This document shows positions 24,889 through 36,086 of a stretch of DNA of 64,000 bases, one piece after another. Numbering within the stretch: the stretch's first letter is position 1; each line of letters begins with the position of its first letter. Made by a program: the position numbers and the translations under genes. The notes under the pieces are model-generated. The model made no database searches. It had not been told where the DNA came from and saw only the letters and a list, made by a program, of their open reading frames with translations. This stretch comes from Hymenobacter psychrotolerans DSM 18569. GTDB taxonomy: Bacteria > Bacteroidota > Bacteroidia > Cytophagales > Hymenobacteraceae. Where the stretch lies: NCBI RefSeq assembly GCF_900142395.1, contig NZ_FRAS01000001.1:558001-622000 (forward strand), written 5' to 3'.

Positions 24889-26757
24889 CTAACGTCCCAA
24901 ATACACCATCAGCACCGACACATCCGCAGGCGAAACGCCGCTGATGCGGGAGGCCTGACCCAGGGTTTCGGGCTGAATCTTGAGCAGCTTTTCGCGGGCT
25001 TCGTGCGAGAGGGCCGGCATGGCGCGGTAGTCGAGGCGGCCCTGAATCACGAAGTTTTCCAACTCCTGCACCCGCGCCGCCTGCTGGTGCTCCTTCTCCA
25101 GATACGACTCGTACTTGACCAATATTTCGGCCTGCTCCAGTGCCTCCGGCCGGTACGGAGCCAGCGCCAGCGTGAGGCCGGGCAGCACCCGCGCCAGGGC
25201 CGGCAGGTCCACATTAGGGCGGCGCAGCAGGTTCACGGCGCGCGTTTTCTCACTGATAACGGCCGAGCCTATTTCCGTGAGCCAGCCGTTGATTTCCTGG
25301 GGCTCGATGGCGAAATTCTTCAGCAGCTTGGCTATTTCCTGCGTTTGCTGCTCTTTCTCGCGCACCCGGTCCATCCGCTCATCCGAAGCCAGGCCCAAGG
25401 CGTGGCCCAGCGGCGTGAGGCGCAGGTCGGCGTTGTCCTGGCGCAGCAGCAGGCGGTGCTCGGCGCGGCTCGTGAACATGCGGTAGGGCTCGTCGGTGCC
25501 TTTGTTTACCAGGTCATCAATGAGCACGCCGATATAGGCCTCGCTCCGTTTCAGGATGAAGGGCTGCTTGCCGTGCACCTTGTTGTGGGCGTTGATGCCG
25601 GCCATCAGGCCCTGGCAGGCGGCCTCCTCGTAGCCCGTGGTGCCGTTGATCTGGCCCGCGAAATACAGGTTCTGAATCAGCTTGGTTTCCAGGGTGAGGT
25701 GCAGCTGCGTGGGCGGGAAGAAGTCGTACTCGATGGCGTAGCCGGGGCGGAACATCTTGGCGTTTTCGAAGCCGGCAATCTTGCGCAGGGCGCGGTACTG
25801 CACGTCCTCGGGCAGCGAAGAGCTAAAGCCGTTCACGTACACTTCCACCGTGCTCCAGCCTTCCGGCTCTACAAAAATCTGGTGGCGGTCCTTGTCGGCG
25901 AAGCGGTTGATTTTGTCCTCTACTGAAGGGCAATAGCGCGGCCCCAGGCCCTTGATGCGGCCCTGGAACATCGGCGACTTCTCGAAGCCTTCCTTCAGGA
26001 TTTCGTGCACCTCGGCGTTGGTGTAGGTGATGTAGCACGGGCGCTGCTTCACCAACGACGGCGTGTCGAGGTAGGAGAACTTGCCGGGCTCGGCGTCGCC
26101 GGCCTGCTCCTCCATTTTGCTGTAGTCGAGGCTGCGGCCGTCCACGCGGGGCGGGGTGCCGGTTTTCATGCGGCCCGCTTCAAAGCCCAGCTCTTTCAGC
26201 TGCTCCGTGATGCCGGTGCTGCCTTTCTCGGCGGCGCGCCCACCCCCAAACTGCTTCTCCCCGATGTGGATGAGGCCGTTGAGGAAGGTGCCGTTGGTGA
26301 GCACCACCGACTTGCCCCGGAACTCGATTCCCAGCGCCGTTTTCACGCCCACCACCGTGTCGTTTTCCACCACGATGCCCGTCACGGCTTCCTGCCAGAA
26401 GTCCACGTTCAGGGTTTGCTCCAGCGTGAGGCGCCATTCTTCGGCAAAGCGCATCCGGTCCGACTGCGCCCGGGGGCTCCACATGGCGGGGCCTTTCGAG
26501 CGGTTCAGCATCCGGAACTGAATCATGGTTTTGTCGGTGATGATGCCCGACTGGCCGCCCAGCGCGTCCACCTCGCGCACAATCTGCCCTTTGGCCACCC
26601 CGCCCATGGCCGGGTTGCACGACATCTGCGCGATGGTGTTCATGTTCATCGTTACGAGCAGGACCTTGGAGCCCATGTTGGCGGCGGCGGCGGCGGCCTC
26701 ACAGCCGGCGTGGCCGGCTCCTACTACAATAACGTCGTAATCTTCTTGCTGAAACAT
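24889..26757 (-). CDS. mnmG: tRNA uridine-5-carboxymethylaminomethyl(34) synthesis enzyme MnmG
   Basis: This FAD-dependent enzyme works with MnmE to modify U34 of tRNAs (622 aa). From ATG 26757 the N-terminus MFQQEDYDVIVVGAGHAGCE holds the dinucleotide-binding GAGHAG. The GidA signature GPRYCPSVEDKINRFADKDR and the later GQINGTTGYEEAACQGLMAG segment are clear. The C-terminal helical domain for MnmE/tRNA contact ends GVSPADVSVLMVYLGR. The frame is open upstream to 26868 without protein-like content. A TATCTTTG promoter box is at 26933-26940. MnmE is not in the window. Confidence 0.97.
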   Translation of the reverse strand: MFQQEDYDVIVVGAGHAGCEAAAAAANMGSKVLLVTMNMNTIAQMSCNPAMGGVAKGQIVREVDALGGQSGIITDKTMIQFRMLNRSKGPAMWSPRAQSDRMRFAEEWRLTLEQTLNVDFWQEAVTGIVVENDTVVGVKTALGIEFRGKSVVLTNGTFLNGLIHIGEKQFGGGRAAEKGSTGITEQLKELGFEAGRMKTGTPPRVDGRSLDYSKMEEQAGDAEPGKFSYLDTPSLVKQRPCYITYTNAEVHEILKEGFEKSPMFQGRIKGLGPRYCPSVEDKINRFADKDRHQIFVEPEGWSTVEVYVNGFSSSLPEDVQYRALRKIAGFENAKMFRPGYAIEYDFFPPTQLHLTLETKLIQNLYFAGQINGTTGYEEAACQGLMAGINAHNKVHGKQPFILKRSEAYIGVLIDDLVNKGTDEPYRMFTSRAEHRLLLRQDNADLRLTPLGHALGLASDERMDRVREKEQQTQEIAKLLKNFAIEPQEINGWLTEIGSAVISEKTRAVNLLRRPNVDLPALARVLPGLTLALAPYRPEALEQAEILVKYESYLEKEHQQAARVQELENFVIQGRLDYRAMPALSHEAREKLLKIQPETLGQASRISGVSPADVSVLMVYLGR

Positions 26758-26932
26758 GGCGGAGGTACTTAGAAAGCTGCTCGGATGAACAGCGCTGCGC
26801 GGTATTTGGTGCGGAAGCTGCGGGGCAAAACCAACTTCAGGGCCTGCGCCAATCAAAAACGCCCGCACAAGGCAGGCAGTTTACTCGAAAAGCACGTGCA
26901 CAAACCCGGACGCAACCCGCTCAAAACCTGTG

Positions 26933-26940
26933 CAAAGATA
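26933..26940 (-). promoter_or_regulatory. -7 promoter element for mnmG
   Basis: TATCTTTG on the minus strand is an exact TAnnTTTG match, 176 bases upstream of the mnmG ATG. It implies an untranslated leader of about 170 bases. No -33 TTG is at the usual distance. Confidence 0.5.
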
Positions 26941-26975
26941 AGCAGCCTTCCGCTTTGTGCGCGCCGGTGGCCGCG

Positions 26976-27704
26976 TCACTCACTGTCGTAGGTTGCCAGA
27001 AACTCCCGCTGCAACTCGTCCAGCAGGGCCGCGGCATGAGTGGCTACCACCTCCTTCGAAAACGGGAGCCACTGGCTGGTGCTGGCATCAAATACCTCGG
27101 TGGCGGACTGGCAGGGAAACAGCTTGTAGTCGAACTTGGGGTAGTTATGCACCAGGTAGCCGGGATAGTAATACTGGTGCTGGCGGCTCCGGGCCAGGTT
27201 GATTTTCAGCAGCATCAGGTACTTGCCCAGGCTGTGCCTGCGGTAGCCGGGGTCGTAGAAGTTCATGATGCCGGCCATGGTCCGGGCCCCGCTGTCGAAG
27301 ATGCCGGCCGCAATCAGCTGCCCTGCGTCCCGGATTTCGATGGTTTCGGTGGTGAAAACGTTGTGGGTGGCGCCGGCCAGTAGAAACGCCTCTACGGTGG
27401 GCGGCGCATCAAACGTAATGCTGGCCCGGTAGCGGGCGTATAGCTCTTCCAGCTCCTCCGTCAGCTGAAACGGCCGGACCGTGACCGAAAACCGCTCATT
27501 CAGGCGCAGCAGGCGGCGCTGCTCCGGGCCGTAGCGTACCTCAGCCAGCACCAGCCGCAGCCAGTGCACCGTGTACAGCGTATCCTCCACGGGCAGAAAC
27601 CGGCACGTAAACAGGTCCTGCGCCATCCGGTAGTAGCCCTGGCTCAGGTAATGGTCCAGGGCGTTGCCGGGAATGATGCGGATGGGTGAGGGCGTGGCAG
27701 ACAT
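26976..27704 (-). CDS. Arginyl/leucyl-tRNA-protein transferase-like (ATE C-terminal domain)
   Basis: This is a 242-residue protein with a GNAT-like fold resembling the C-terminal domain of ATE/Bpt aminoacyl-tRNA-protein transferases, which add an amino acid to protein N-termini for the N-degron pathway. The diagnostic block is GIMNFYDPGYRRHSLGKYLM followed by the YYYPGYLVHNYPKFDYKLF segment. The CxxC-containing ATE N-terminal domain of eukaryotic enzymes is not seen; the N-terminus has SQGYYRMAQDLFTCRFLP instead. ATG 27704 is nearly leaderless, with TATATTTC at 27709-27716 just upstream. The enzymatic activity is inferred from family resemblance. Confidence 0.7.
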   Translation of the reverse strand: MSATPSPIRIIPGNALDHYLSQGYYRMAQDLFTCRFLPVEDTLYTVHWLRLVLAEVRYGPEQRRLLRLNERFSVTVRPFQLTEELEELYARYRASITFDAPPTVEAFLLAGATHNVFTTETIEIRDAGQLIAAGIFDSGARTMAGIMNFYDPGYRRHSLGKYLMLLKINLARSRQHQYYYPGYLVHNYPKFDYKLFPCQSATEVFDASTSQWLPFSKEVVATHAAALLDELQREFLATYDSE

Positions 27705-27781
27705 TGCGGAAATATACTGGAGTTGAGCCTTCCGGTCTAACGCCTTTGGCGCCGGACCGGGCCGGGAAGGTGCCACACAAA

Positions 27782-27808
27782 AAACGCCCACCGAAAAGGC
27801 GGGCGTTT
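27782..27808 (-). terminator. Terminator after ybeY
   Basis: AAACGCCC pairs with GGGCGTTT around ACCGAAAAGGC. A/T tails are present. It separates the ybeY operon from the ATE-like gene. Confidence 0.75.
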
Positions 27809-27832
27809 CAGGTAGCAAGCCGGTGCAGTGAG

Positions 27833-28318
27833 CTAGAAGGTGCGCAGCTGCAGGCAGTCGTCTTCTTTTTTGCGCATGGCCGTCTGGCTGAGCAGGTCCT
27901 TGTCGGCGTAGCCGAGCAGGTGCAGCACGCCGTGAATCATGACGCGGTGCAGCTCGTCGCGGAACGTGACGCCGTGCGTCTGCGCATTCTCGCGTACCCG
28001 GTCCACCGAAATGAAAATGTCGCCTTCAATAATGTCGGCATCATCGGCATTGTCGAAGGTGATGACGTCGGTGTAGGTGTCGTGGTCGAGGTACTCCACG
28101 TTCACCTTGTGCAGGTACTCATCCGAGCAAAAGATGTAGGTGAGCTGCACAATTTCGTGCTCGTGCACTTCGGCCACCCGCTCAACCCAGGAGGTTAGCT
28201 CCTCGGCGTCGGACAGCTGAAAATCCACATCTTCCACCAGAAACTCGATGCCCGGGCCTTCGTCGCGGCCGAAATCATCGTCTTCCTGGTCGTTGTGCTC
28301 GGTAGGCAGGTCGCTCAT
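27833..28318 (-). CDS. ybeY: rRNA maturation endoribonuclease YbeY
   Basis: This is a 161-residue zinc-dependent RNase for 16S rRNA 3' maturation and ribosome quality control. The metal site is HRVMIHGVLHLLGYADKD, near the C-terminus, with three histidines in an H-x4-H-x4-H-like layout; the usual final GYDH reads GYAD here. IFCSDEYLHKVNVEYLDHDT and DVITFDNADDADIIEGDIFI are family-typical. ATG 28318 (MSDLPTEHNDQ) gives an N-terminal acidic extension of about 30 residues. The HATPase gene ends at 28323, only 4 bases from this start, so the two are cotranscribed. Confidence 0.93.
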   Translation of the reverse strand: MSDLPTEHNDQEDDDFGRDEGPGIEFLVEDVDFQLSDAEELTSWVERVAEVHEHEIVQLTYIFCSDEYLHKVNVEYLDHDTYTDVITFDNADDADIIEGDIFISVDRVRENAQTHGVTFRDELHRVMIHGVLHLLGYADKDLLSQTAMRKKEDDCLQLRTF

Positions 28319-28322
28319 GCTG

Positions 28323-28775
28323 CTAGTGGGAAGTCGTTTCGGCGCCGTTAACGGCCGATTCGGATTCGGTGGGAGTAGGCAGCATAAACGTGAGCTGCAC
28401 ATTGCGGCCGTCCTTATGAAACTCCACCTCATCGGCCAGGTGCCGGATCAGGAAAATGCCACGGCCCCCGGGGTTCTCCAGGTTTTCGGGCGCGGTTGGG
28501 TCAATGAGGTTAGTATAGTCGAACCCCGAGCCCTCATCTTCTATCTCAAACTTCACCTTGTCCTGCTCCACAAACAGCGACAGATAGACGTTTTTGTCTT
28601 TGTCGAACTTGTTGCCGTGGCGGATAGCATTGTTGACGGCCTCGGTGACGGCCACCATGATATTGCCGTAGATGTCGTCTTCGATGTGGAAAGTGTCTTT
28701 CGAGTTATCGATAAAACTTTCAACCACACGGATATTCTCGACAAGGGAGGGAATCTGGATTTTAACCTGCTTCAT
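28323..28775 (-). CDS. HATPase-domain protein, RsbW/SpoIIAB-like anti-sigma kinase type
   Basis: This is a 150-residue GHKL-type ATP-binding protein. From ATG 28775 (MKQVKIQIPSLVENIRVVES) the N-box is EAVNNAIRHGNKFD, the G1 box is EDEGSGFDYTNL and the G2 box is GGRGIFLIRHLAD. This is the RsbW/SpoIIAB layout, in which the kinase inhibits a sigma factor and is opposed by an STAS anti-anti-sigma factor. No sigma gene is near. It sits between the DUF4175 gene and ybeY, an order conserved in Bacteroidota, which hints at an envelope or general stress role. The target is unknown. Confidence 0.85.
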   Translation of the reverse strand: MKQVKIQIPSLVENIRVVESFIDNSKDTFHIEDDIYGNIMVAVTEAVNNAIRHGNKFDKDKNVYLSLFVEQDKVKFEIEDEGSGFDYTNLIDPTAPENLENPGGRGIFLIRHLADEVEFHKDGRNVQLTFMLPTPTESESAVNGAETTSH

Positions 28776-28818
28776 TAGGTAGTGGTGAGGGGCGGCGGGG
28801 CGCAAACTTAGCGAGACG

Positions 28819-31800
28819 CTATTTCATTTTCTGAAAATATTCACTTACCTCCCGCTGATAGTAAGGCGTGAGGGCTGGCGGCACGGTGCGGAGCAGCTCA
28901 GTCTGGCGGTCTTTCTGGCGTTTGTATTGGTCAAAGGCGGGCGGAAAAACAGGTGGGCGGTTCTGAGCCGACTGTGCCTCGCGCTTGTCATCCTGGTCCC
29001 GTTCCCGGGCCGATTTCTCGGCTTCGAGCAGGCGGGTCAGAATTTGGCGCTGGCGCATGATAGTCTGCTCCGTCAGCCGCTTGTTTACGAGGTCGGTTTC
29101 TGTTTGTTCCATTAATTTCTTCAATTCGCCGGAGCCGCCACCGCCGAGTTCCCCTTTGCCATCTTTCTGGCCGGGCTTGGTGCCCTTCTGCTGCTTTTCC
29201 AGCTCCTGCAAAGCCTGCCGCAGCATTTGCTGCTGAGCCGCCAGCTTGGCCAGGTCTTCGGAGAGGGCGCGGCCCTGCTTGCCGCTCTGCTGCAGCTGCT
29301 GAATCTGCTGGTTGAGCTGCTGCTGCATCTTGCCGAGCTGGCCTTCGCCGGCGCTGCTGCCTTTCTTCTTTTTGCGGCCGGGCTTGCCGCCGCCCTGCTG
29401 CTGTTGCTGGCTCTGGCTTTCGCGCTGCTCCTGCTGCATCTGCTGCAGCGCCGAGTTCAGCATCAGGGCCAGGTTGTTCATGCTGGTCATGGCCTGCTGC
29501 TGGCTGGCGGTGGCGCGGCCCACGTCGCGCTGCCGGATGTGGTCGAGGCTTTCGTCCATGCGGCCGTTCATCTCGCCTACTTCACGCGTCACGAAGCTCT
29601 GCAGCTGAAACACGCGCTTGGCTAGCGCATACAGCGAGTCCTGCACCACGCGGGCGTCGTCCTTGAGCTTGCGCTGGGTCTGGCCGAGCTGCACGAAGCG
29701 CGGGTCGCTCTGGTCGACGCGGCGGAAGTCCTTGGCCAGGCCTTCCTGGTCGAAGCTGAGCTTGAGCAGGTTTTCGAGGATGTCGCGCAGGTCATCGATG
29801 TTTTCCTGCTGCTGGTCCTGCTCCTCGTCGCTCATCTGCTGCTTCATTTTCTGGGCCATCTGCTTCATGCTCTGGGCGGCTTTCTGCTGGCTCTGGCTGG
29901 CTTTCTGGTTCTGGTTTTTGCCCAGCTGCTGCTCACTGTCCTGCATCTGCTCGTCCACCTGCTGCTGCTCGAGCTTCATTTCGTCGGCACCATTCTCGTT
30001 GCCGAGCTGCTCGTCCATCTTCTTGAGGTCCTGCAGCTCTTTCTTCAACTCGTTGAACTGCTGCTGCTTTTCCTGCTGCTGCTGTTTGAGCTGGTCCTGC
30101 TTCTGCTGCTGGCTCTGCCTGCTGTCTTTGTTGTCGGGGTTGTCCTTGTCGTTTTTCTGGGTCTCCTGGGCCAGCTTTTCCTGCTCCTGGGCCAGCTGCT
30201 CCAGCTTTTCGAGTGCGGCTTCCTGCTTCTGCTCAAACTGTAGCTGCTTGAACATTTCGAGGGCGCGCTCCAGCTCTTTCTGCAGGGTATTTTCCTTGTT
30301 TTCGAGCTGCTGCAGGAGCTTTTGCATCTCGGGCTGGTTCATGTCTTTCTGCTGTTCCAGCAGCTTCTGCAGCTCGTCGTAGAGCTTCTTGGTTTCGGGG
30401 TCGAGCAGGCTTTCCATCAGCTTCTGCAGCTCTTTGGCCTTCTCAGCCAGCTCCTGGCTTTTAGGGTCCAGCTCGTCCTGCTTCTGGGTCAGCTCATCAA
30501 ACAGCTTTTTCATGTCCTGCATCTGCTGGTCCATCTGCTGCTTCTGCTCCAGCATGTCCATCAGCTGCTTGCGGTCCTGGAAGTTCAGCTCGCGCTTGGT
30601 CTTGAGCTTGTCCTGGCTTTTGGCCAGCTCACGCTCCAGCTTCTTGCTCTGCTCCGCCGACTTGCTCAGCTGGCTCTGCACCGATTCGGCCTGCGAGTTC
30701 AGCTGCTCGCGCAGTTCGGTGCGGCTGGGCAGCCGGAACTCCGCCGAACGGGTACGGGTGGCTTTGGGACCGTGCACGCCGTCGTTGTCCCATACCTGCA
30801 CAAAGTATTCGAGCCGGTCGCCGGGCTGCATTTTCAGAGTGCGCAGGTCCCACTGGTAGGCATACGACTGCACCGGACCCGCGCCCAGCGGCAAGGCCCG
30901 CACCTGAAACGCCGGGTTGGGCCGGGCCTTGCTGGTGAGGCGGTAATGCAACTGCAGGCGCGAGAGGCCGTAGTCGTCGCGGAGGTTGCCGCCCAGCGCC
31001 AGGTAGCGCAGCGAGGTGGTATCGGGGAAAGACTCCAGGCTGATTTCGGGGCTCTGGTCGGCAATGGCCGTGAGCTGGTACTCGATTGGGTCGCGGTTGA
31101 GGCTGGCCGGGTTGCGGAGGCGCACGGCGTAGCTTTGGGTGCGGCTCACCACCCGCGAAGCCGTGAATTCCTCCTCGTCGGGGGTGGCGGTCAGGGTTTC
31201 GTCGGGGCTTTTGAAGAGAAGCTGCAGCTGCTCGGTGGCCTGCGTGGCAAAGCGCCAGCGCACGGTGCTGCCCTCCGGCACGGTCAGGTTGCCGGTGTTG
31301 CGGATGGTTTCGCGGGGCTTGCCGAGGTAGGCCGGGTACGTCACGTCCACCTGAAAGTCGCGCAGGTTGGGGCGTTGGCGCAGGCGCAGGTCGTAGTCGG
31401 CGGACGTGACGTCGGCGGCGGCCAGCTGAAATTCCACATCCTGCTGCAGCTGCTGAAACTGGTAGCTGAAGTGGCCGGGCCGGTCCTGCACTAGGTGCCG
31501 CTCGCGCCCGCCGTACTGGATGGTGACGTCGTTGGGCAGGGCCTCCCCTTCCACCGTCACTTCCAGCTTGAAATCCTCGCCCTGAAATGCCGTCAGGTCC
31601 TTGTTTTCGATGATAAACTTAAACGGCGCGGGCGGCGCGTACTTCTGGCGGTAGTTGAGAATGCGCGCCGTGCCCTGCACGAAGAAGGCCGGATAAATCA
31701 GCAGCACAGCCATGATGACAGCGGCCGGCACCGCCACGTACTTCCATAAGGGCCGCGTCTGCTGCCGAATGTTGATACCGTTTTCAAACTGCACGCCCGC

Positions 31801-32235
31801 CAGCTGGCCAGCGCGCTGCTCCAGGCTGGCCGCAATCAGGGCGTTGCCCTGGGCTTTGTCCTGGAGCTGCAGCGCGTTCAGCAGCTTGTCCTGCACGTCC
31901 GGAAACAGCTCCCCGATACGCTGAGCCGCTTGCTCATCTGAAAGCAGGCGGCGCAGGTTGGTGAGGGCGGCCAGCGGCTGCCAGATCCAGCGCATGAAGG
32001 CATAAGCGGCCAGTCCCAGGAACCCAAACAGCAGCCCGCCCCGCACCCAGGTAGGCAGGTACAGGAAGTATTCGAGCAGGTTCAACACCAGAAACAAGCT
32101 CAGCAGCAGCGCGCCGGCCACCAGCGCGCCACGCACCAGCAGCGAAAGGTAGAATTTGCGCTTGAAGGCCTCCAGGCGGGCCAGCACTTCGCGCAAAGCA
32201 GAAGAGGTAGAAGACGTTTCGTGCGACACAGGCAT
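28819..32235 (-). CDS. DUF4175 family protein, membrane-anchored with long Gln-rich coiled coil
   Basis: This is a 1138-residue protein. Two membrane helices are at about residues 31-55 (YLSLLVRGALVAGALLLSLF) and 64-84, with a third near 165-185. A beta-rich periplasmic domain follows (about 190-500). Residues 500-900 are a very long Lys/Gln/Glu coiled coil (KKLERELAKSQDKLKTKREL; many QQ runs), and the C-terminal third is Gln-rich helices. The DUF4175 family is large and conserved in Bacteroidota with no assigned activity. A -7-like TATCTTTC box is at 32263-32270 on the minus strand. It heads the operon DUF4175 - HATPase - ybeY. Confidence 0.85.
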   Translation of the reverse strand: MPVSHETSSTSSALREVLARLEAFKRKFYLSLLVRGALVAGALLLSLFLVLNLLEYFLYLPTWVRGGLLFGFLGLAAYAFMRWIWQPLAALTNLRRLLSDEQAAQRIGELFPDVQDKLLNALQLQDKAQGNALIAASLEQRAGQLAGVQFENGINIRQQTRPLWKYVAVPAAVIMAVLLIYPAFFVQGTARILNYRQKYAPPAPFKFIIENKDLTAFQGEDFKLEVTVEGEALPNDVTIQYGGRERHLVQDRPGHFSYQFQQLQQDVEFQLAAADVTSADYDLRLRQRPNLRDFQVDVTYPAYLGKPRETIRNTGNLTVPEGSTVRWRFATQATEQLQLLFKSPDETLTATPDEEEFTASRVVSRTQSYAVRLRNPASLNRDPIEYQLTAIADQSPEISLESFPDTTSLRYLALGGNLRDDYGLSRLQLHYRLTSKARPNPAFQVRALPLGAGPVQSYAYQWDLRTLKMQPGDRLEYFVQVWDNDGVHGPKATRTRSAEFRLPSRTELREQLNSQAESVQSQLSKSAEQSKKLERELAKSQDKLKTKRELNFQDRKQLMDMLEQKQQMDQQMQDMKKLFDELTQKQDELDPKSQELAEKAKELQKLMESLLDPETKKLYDELQKLLEQQKDMNQPEMQKLLQQLENKENTLQKELERALEMFKQLQFEQKQEAALEKLEQLAQEQEKLAQETQKNDKDNPDNKDSRQSQQQKQDQLKQQQQEKQQQFNELKKELQDLKKMDEQLGNENGADEMKLEQQQVDEQMQDSEQQLGKNQNQKASQSQQKAAQSMKQMAQKMKQQMSDEEQDQQQENIDDLRDILENLLKLSFDQEGLAKDFRRVDQSDPRFVQLGQTQRKLKDDARVVQDSLYALAKRVFQLQSFVTREVGEMNGRMDESLDHIRQRDVGRATASQQQAMTSMNNLALMLNSALQQMQQEQRESQSQQQQQGGGKPGRKKKKGSSAGEGQLGKMQQQLNQQIQQLQQSGKQGRALSEDLAKLAAQQQMLRQALQELEKQQKGTKPGQKDGKGELGGGGSGELKKLMEQTETDLVNKRLTEQTIMRQRQILTRLLEAEKSARERDQDDKREAQSAQNRPPVFPPAFDQYKRQKDRQTELLRTVPPALTPYYQREVSEYFQKMK

Positions 32236-32383
32236 ATCCAGCGGCCCCTAATGGCCTCCGGGGAAAGATACGGATTAAGCGGTGCGGGCTGCATACCCGC
32301 GCCGATAGAACCGGCTCCGGGGTGGCCCGGTTCCGGACCGAAGGGCCTCTACTGCAAAAACCCGGCGCTGCTACCCGGCGGGC

Positions 32384-32614
32384 TTAGAGGGCCCGGCACT
32401 GCAGCAACAAAAAGCCCTGGCTGATGGGCCAGGGCTTCTTTCGGAGCTTTTTTCTGGGCAGTGGCTGCCCAAACGAACTGTAAAGCAAATAGAGCAGCCC
32501 GACCATCAGAGCAATGTAGGCCAGCGTCTGCAGGATGCGTCTGGCGTTGCCTGAGGCAACCGAATGCTCCTCGTAGAGGCCAGGCAAATCGTTGGGCGGA
32601 GAATTCAGCGTCAT
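32384..32614 (-). CDS. Small single-helix membrane protein, C-terminus overlaps a terminator
   Basis: This is a 76-residue protein from ATG 32614 (MTLNSPPNDLPGLYEEHSVA). A single membrane helix, RILQTLAYIALMVGLLYLLY, is followed by a basic tail (RKKLRKKPW). The last third of the reading frame contains a perfect 8-bp hairpin with a following T-run (32413-32436 on the minus strand), so transcripts could end before the stop codon. It may be a real small protein with an overlapping terminator, or its true 3' end may be elsewhere. I do not recognise the family. The gap to the M16 gene (32615-32940) otherwise holds only the M16 terminator. Confidence 0.5.
   Translation of the reverse strand: MTLNSPPNDLPGLYEEHSVASGNARRILQTLAYIALMVGLLYLLYSSFGQPLPRKKLRKKPWPISQGFLLLQCRAL
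32413..32436 (-). terminator. Hairpin terminator inside the small membrane protein frame
   Basis: AGCCCTGG pairs with CCAGGGCT around CTGATGGG. On the minus strand it is followed by TTTTTG, giving a standard intrinsic terminator, but it lies about 10 codons before the stop of the gene at 32384. Confidence 0.7.
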
Positions 32615-32887
32615 AGGCAGTGGGCATCGGGGCCGAAAGGCACGCGTAAACCGTTCCGTGCCTGTCATAAGTTCCCGCTGGTCTTCAAGAGCAAGCTGGT
32701 CAAAAAAGCACCGTCGGTTATTTCCTGATTGCAAGCCCTTTCTGTTGCTGCTGGCGGGTGGCTAATATCCACGCTTCTAGCCGGCAGCAAACGCTCAGCG
32801 GCAGTGTAGATACAAGCAGAACCGGACGCCAGGTGGCCGGGAAACGGGCTGGTTACTAGTTCGGTCGGCTACTTTCCCGGCCGCAAA

Positions 32888-32918
32888 AAAGCCCGACCTG
32901 AAAATCAGGCCGGGCTTT
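32888..32918 (-). terminator. Terminator of the M16 peptidase gene
   Basis: AAAGCCCGACCTG (32888-32900) pairs with CAGGCCGGGCTTT (32906-32918) with one mismatch, around AAAAT. An A/T tail lies on the minus side. Confidence 0.8.
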
Positions 32919-32940
32919 GTTCTGCCAGAGAGAAGAACGA

Positions 32941-35973
<3,033 letters not shown>

Positions 35974-36086
35974 AGAAATGGAAATGTGGGAAATGAAGTC
36001 GTGAATATAGGGCACAGACGTTCCTGCAACCCTGCAGGACGCACGGCAGGTTCCGAAACCGCAATTTGGGTGTGACAGAGCCAGAG

